Source: Phytohabitans suffuscus
GTDB taxonomy: Bacteria > Actinomycetota > Actinomycetes > Mycobacteriales > Micromonosporaceae
Length of the DNA: 64,000 nucleotides
NCBI RefSeq assembly: GCF_011764565.1
Contig: NZ_AP022871.1
Span: forward strand, 9,300,320-9,364,319
Reading direction: 5' to 3'
In this document: positions 61,975 through 64,000 of the stretch, in pieces
How the letters are laid out: each line of letters begins with the position of its first letter
Position numbering within the stretch: the first letter of the stretch is position 1
The notes under the pieces: generated by a model
What the model saw: the letters and a program-made list of their open reading frames with translations, nothing else
What the model was told of the DNA's origin: nothing
Databases searched by the model: none
Position numbers and translations under genes: made by a program

Positions 61975-62866
61975 CTACCCGAGCAGGCGCACCGCCCCGG
62001 GACGGCGGTGATCGTGACCGGGAGGGGAAGGCGCGCTCGCCGTCCACGTAGGTGGTGATGCCCTCGGCCTCGATCTCGACGGTGCGTGCCCGGTAGGTGT
62101 GCACCTGCGGGTGCTCGACGTGCGTACCCTTGTAGGTCTTGCCCTTGAGCCGCACCAGCGTGGCCCGGCTGACGTCGCCGAGCACCACGTCGAGCAGGCC
62201 GTCGGTGGGCACGGCCGAGGGGACGATGCGGATGCCGCCGCCGTAGCTGGCGCAGTTGCCGACCGCGAGCAGCACCGCGTTCCGCACCTGCTCCTCACCG
62301 TCCAGGCGCACCGTGTACCGCCGGGCCTTGAGCCGCAGCAGCTCCAGGAAGATGGCCAGGTCGTACCGGCGCGGGCCACGCGGCCAGCTCAGCCGGTTGG
62401 CCCGCTCGTTGACCACGGCGTCGAAGCCGGCGGCGAGCACCGCGCCGTACCACATCGGGGCGCGGTCCGGGCCGGTCAGGCGGGCCAGGTCGATCGGGCG
62501 GGTGCGGCCGGCCTTGACGGCGCCGGCGATGGCGGCCGCGGCGGCGATGGGCTCGGCGGGCACGCCGGTCTCGACCGCGAAGTCGTTGCCGGTGCCGGCG
62601 GGCACCGCGCCGAACGGGAGGTCGGTGCCGGCCACCGCCTGCAGCGCCAGGTGGACGGTGCCGTCGCCGCCCACCGCCACGAGCGCGGCGGCGCCGTCGG
62701 CGGCCGCGCTGTGGCACGCCGACTGGGCCTCCTCGCGGGTGCGGGCGTCGAGCAGCCGCACCGGGAGCTCGGCCTCGGCCAGCCGGTCGAGCACCTGCGG
62801 GAGCAGGTCACGGTGCCGCCCGCGCCCGGCGTCCGGGTTGGCGAGCACGACAAGTTCGCCCGGCAT
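61975..62866 (-). CDS. diacylglycerol/lipid kinase (two frame breaks near the end)
   Basis: The 297-residue lipid kinase has VVLANPDAGRGRH, VAVGGDGTVHLALQA, GAVPAGTGNDFA and the C-terminal sandwich (NAVLLAVGNCASYGGGIRIV). The last 20 residues need two added bases, at GGGG 62024-62027 and CCCC 61995-61998, to read ERAFPLPVTITAVPGAVRLL with a TAG at 61975. It phosphorylates diacylglycerol or a related lipid. ATG 62866 begins MPGELVVLANPD. It belongs to the tatA-tatC-kinase-helY block. Confidence 0.88.
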
Positions 62867-62939
62867 GCCTACCCCGCTCCGTCGCTCGGCGCTCGGCCGC
62901 CGTCCTGCCCGAGGCCCGCGGCCTCGCGACTCACGCTCA

Positions 62940-63875
62940 TCAGGTGGTCTCGTCGTAGCGGCGCTCGATCGGCAGCGGCGTGGCCACCGGCGCCACGGCT
63001 TCGAGCGGCGCACCGGCCTCCACCGGGTCCGTGTCGTACGTCAACGGCGATGCCTCGTCGTCGTCCAGGCTGTCGAAGCTCTCCTGCCGGCGGCGCTTGC
63101 GCCGGTCGTTGAGGAACGCCACGCCGACCGCCGCGAAGTACAGGACGCAGAGGCACAGGGCGAGCGCGGTCATGCCGAACGGGTCGGGCGTGGGCGTCGC
63201 GATCGCGGAGAACGCGAAGAACGCGAAGACCGCGATCCGCCACCAGCCGAGCAGGCGCTGCGAGCTGGCCAGGCCGACGAAGTTGAGCATGAGGATGATC
63301 AACGGGAACTCGAACGCCACCCCGAAGATCAGGATGAGGTTGGTGACGAACGAGAAGTATCTGCCGACCTCGAGCGTGGTCTGCACGTTGTCCGGGCTGA
63401 TCGTCAGCAGGAACTCCAGGCCGGTGTGCACCACGAAGAACGCCAGGAAGCCACCGGCCGCGAACAGCGGGGCGGCGATCGCGGCGAACGCGTAGGCGTA
63501 GCGCCGCTCGTTTCGGTGCAGGCCGGGCGCGATGAACGCCCAGAGCTGGTAGAGCCAGACCGGCCCGGCGATGATCAGGCCGAGCCAGAGTGACATCCGG
63601 AGCTGGAGCAACAGGTAGTCGGCGGGGCCCAGCTGGAGCAGCAGGCACTTGCCGGTCTCCGGGTCCTGCGCCGCGGGCAGCTGGCAGTACGGGTTGTCCA
63701 TGATGTCCATCACCCGCTTCGAGATCGCGAAGCCGATGATGAACCCGATGAGCAGGCCGAGGGAGGCGCGGAACAGGCGCATGCGCAGCTCGCGCAGGTG
63801 CTCGATGAGCGTCATCGAGCCATCAGCGGCGCGCTCGAAGTTGCTCGGACCGCGCCGCAGGAGGGAGAACGCCAC
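62940..63875 (-). CDS. tatC: Twin-arginine translocase subunit TatC
   Basis: The 311-residue protein has six helices with the TatC signature (MTLIEHLRELRMRLFRASLG, PAYFLL-type loop RMSLWLGLIIAGPVWLYQLW, and FIAPGLHRNERRYA). It recognises twin-arginine signals and forms the receptor with TatA/B. The C-terminal 60 residues are a charged cytoplasmic tail. GTG 63875; it is probably co-transcribed with tatA just upstream. Confidence 0.94.
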   Translation of the reverse strand: MAFSLLRRGPSNFERAADGSMTLIEHLRELRMRLFRASLGLLIGFIIGFAISKRVMDIMDNPYCQLPAAQDPETGKCLLLQLGPADYLLLQLRMSLWLGLIIAGPVWLYQLWAFIAPGLHRNERRYAYAFAAIAAPLFAAGGFLAFFVVHTGLEFLLTISPDNVQTTLEVGRYFSFVTNLILIFGVAFEFPLIILMLNFVGLASSQRLLGWWRIAVFAFFAFSAIATPTPDPFGMTALALCLCVLYFAAVGVAFLNDRRKRRRQESFDSLDDDEASPLTYDTDPVEAGAPLEAVAPVATPLPIERRYDETT

Positions 63876-63890
63876 GGGGAGGGCCGCGGA

Positions 63891-64000
63891 TCAGGAAATG
63901 TCGCGCGTGCTGCGCTGCACCGGATCCTGGACCGGCGTGGCCGGACGCTGCTCGGTCGCCGTCGGCGGGAGCGGCTGGCGACCGTGCTGGGCGTCCGCCT
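63891..64000 (-). CDS. tatA: TatA C-terminal fragment
   Basis: The frame open from the right edge ends ...ATEQRPATPVQDPVQRSTRD-IS with TGA at 63891-63893. This is the hydrophilic tail typical of actinobacterial TatA, and its place directly before tatC supports it. The membrane and amphipathic helices lie outside the window. Confidence 0.75.
   Translation of the reverse strand, partial: ADAQHGRQPLPPTATEQRPATPVQDPVQRSTRDIS

Noticed and set aside
61941..61977. tRNA-like GGTTCGAGCCC string on the minus strand near a strong stem
   Set aside because: No acceptor, D or anticodon arms can be folded around it; the stem is a simple hairpin in a convergent gap.

Overview
The window is chromosomal DNA of a very GC-rich actinomycete. 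Supporting signs are GTG/TTG starts, strong G/C bias at third codon positions, a Tat-helY-diacylglycerol-kinase block, a PopR/ClpP block, and sugar ABC importers without their own ATPase. A Micromonosporaceae-type genus is my best guess; this is inference from gene content and not a database result. No rRNA, tRNA, transposase, phage gene or CRISPR array was found.

Layout. 1-9.7 kb: housekeeping and secreted proteins (NUDIX/NrtR end, BtrH_N/DUF4872 protein, DUF2267, S1 protease, STAS protein, LPVTG wall-anchored protein, Mth938-like protein, M14 carboxypeptidase, orphan LuxR regulator). 9.85-12.1 kb: an overlapping acetyltransferase-DrrA-DrrB operon. 12.7-18.0 kb: a LacI repressor divergent from a sugar ABC importer with an acetyl-xylan esterase-like enzyme. 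18.2-19.9 kb: two clpP genes with a PopR/ClgR-like activator. 20.1-29.2 kb: P450, prolyl oligopeptidase, CutC, UDP-glucose dehydrogenase, a ketopantoate-reductase relative, and hypotheticals. 29.4-35.5 kb: a GH1 beta-glucosidase and sugar importer operon divergent from a ROK regulator. 35.6-38.3 kb: a large secreted double-CBM32 beta-helix protein. 38.9-40.4 kb: about 1.5 kb without genes, packed with dispersed repeats. 40.4-47.7 kb: YunG-like protein, OtrA/Tet(M)-type GTPase, LLM oxidoreductase, an unusual hydrolase-membrane fusion, FKBP. 47.8-55.9 kb: a seven-gene glycan operon on the minus strand (two glycosyltransferases, flippase, O-antigen ligase-like protein, and a WlbA-WlbB-WlbC-like trio for a diacetamido sugar). 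56-64 kb: 5'-3' exonuclease, MHYT membrane protein, helY, HAD hydrolase, diacylglycerol kinase, tatC, tatA.

Three features run through the whole window. First, eleven genes are broken by one or two single-base losses. Nearly all fall in C or G runs, and adding one base always restores the family sequence, so I annotate full-length genes and read the breaks as probable consensus errors. Second, several extragenic repeat families sit almost only between convergent genes. One (A) is about 95-115 nt with a conserved box and a GATCGTGG-type hairpin. One (B) is about 69 nt around the palindrome GGTCCGGACC. One (E) is a roughly 190-bp MITE-like element found inside B copies. Third, many genes have a -10-like hexamer 6-8 nt before the start codon, which implies leaderless mRNAs and decides several starts.
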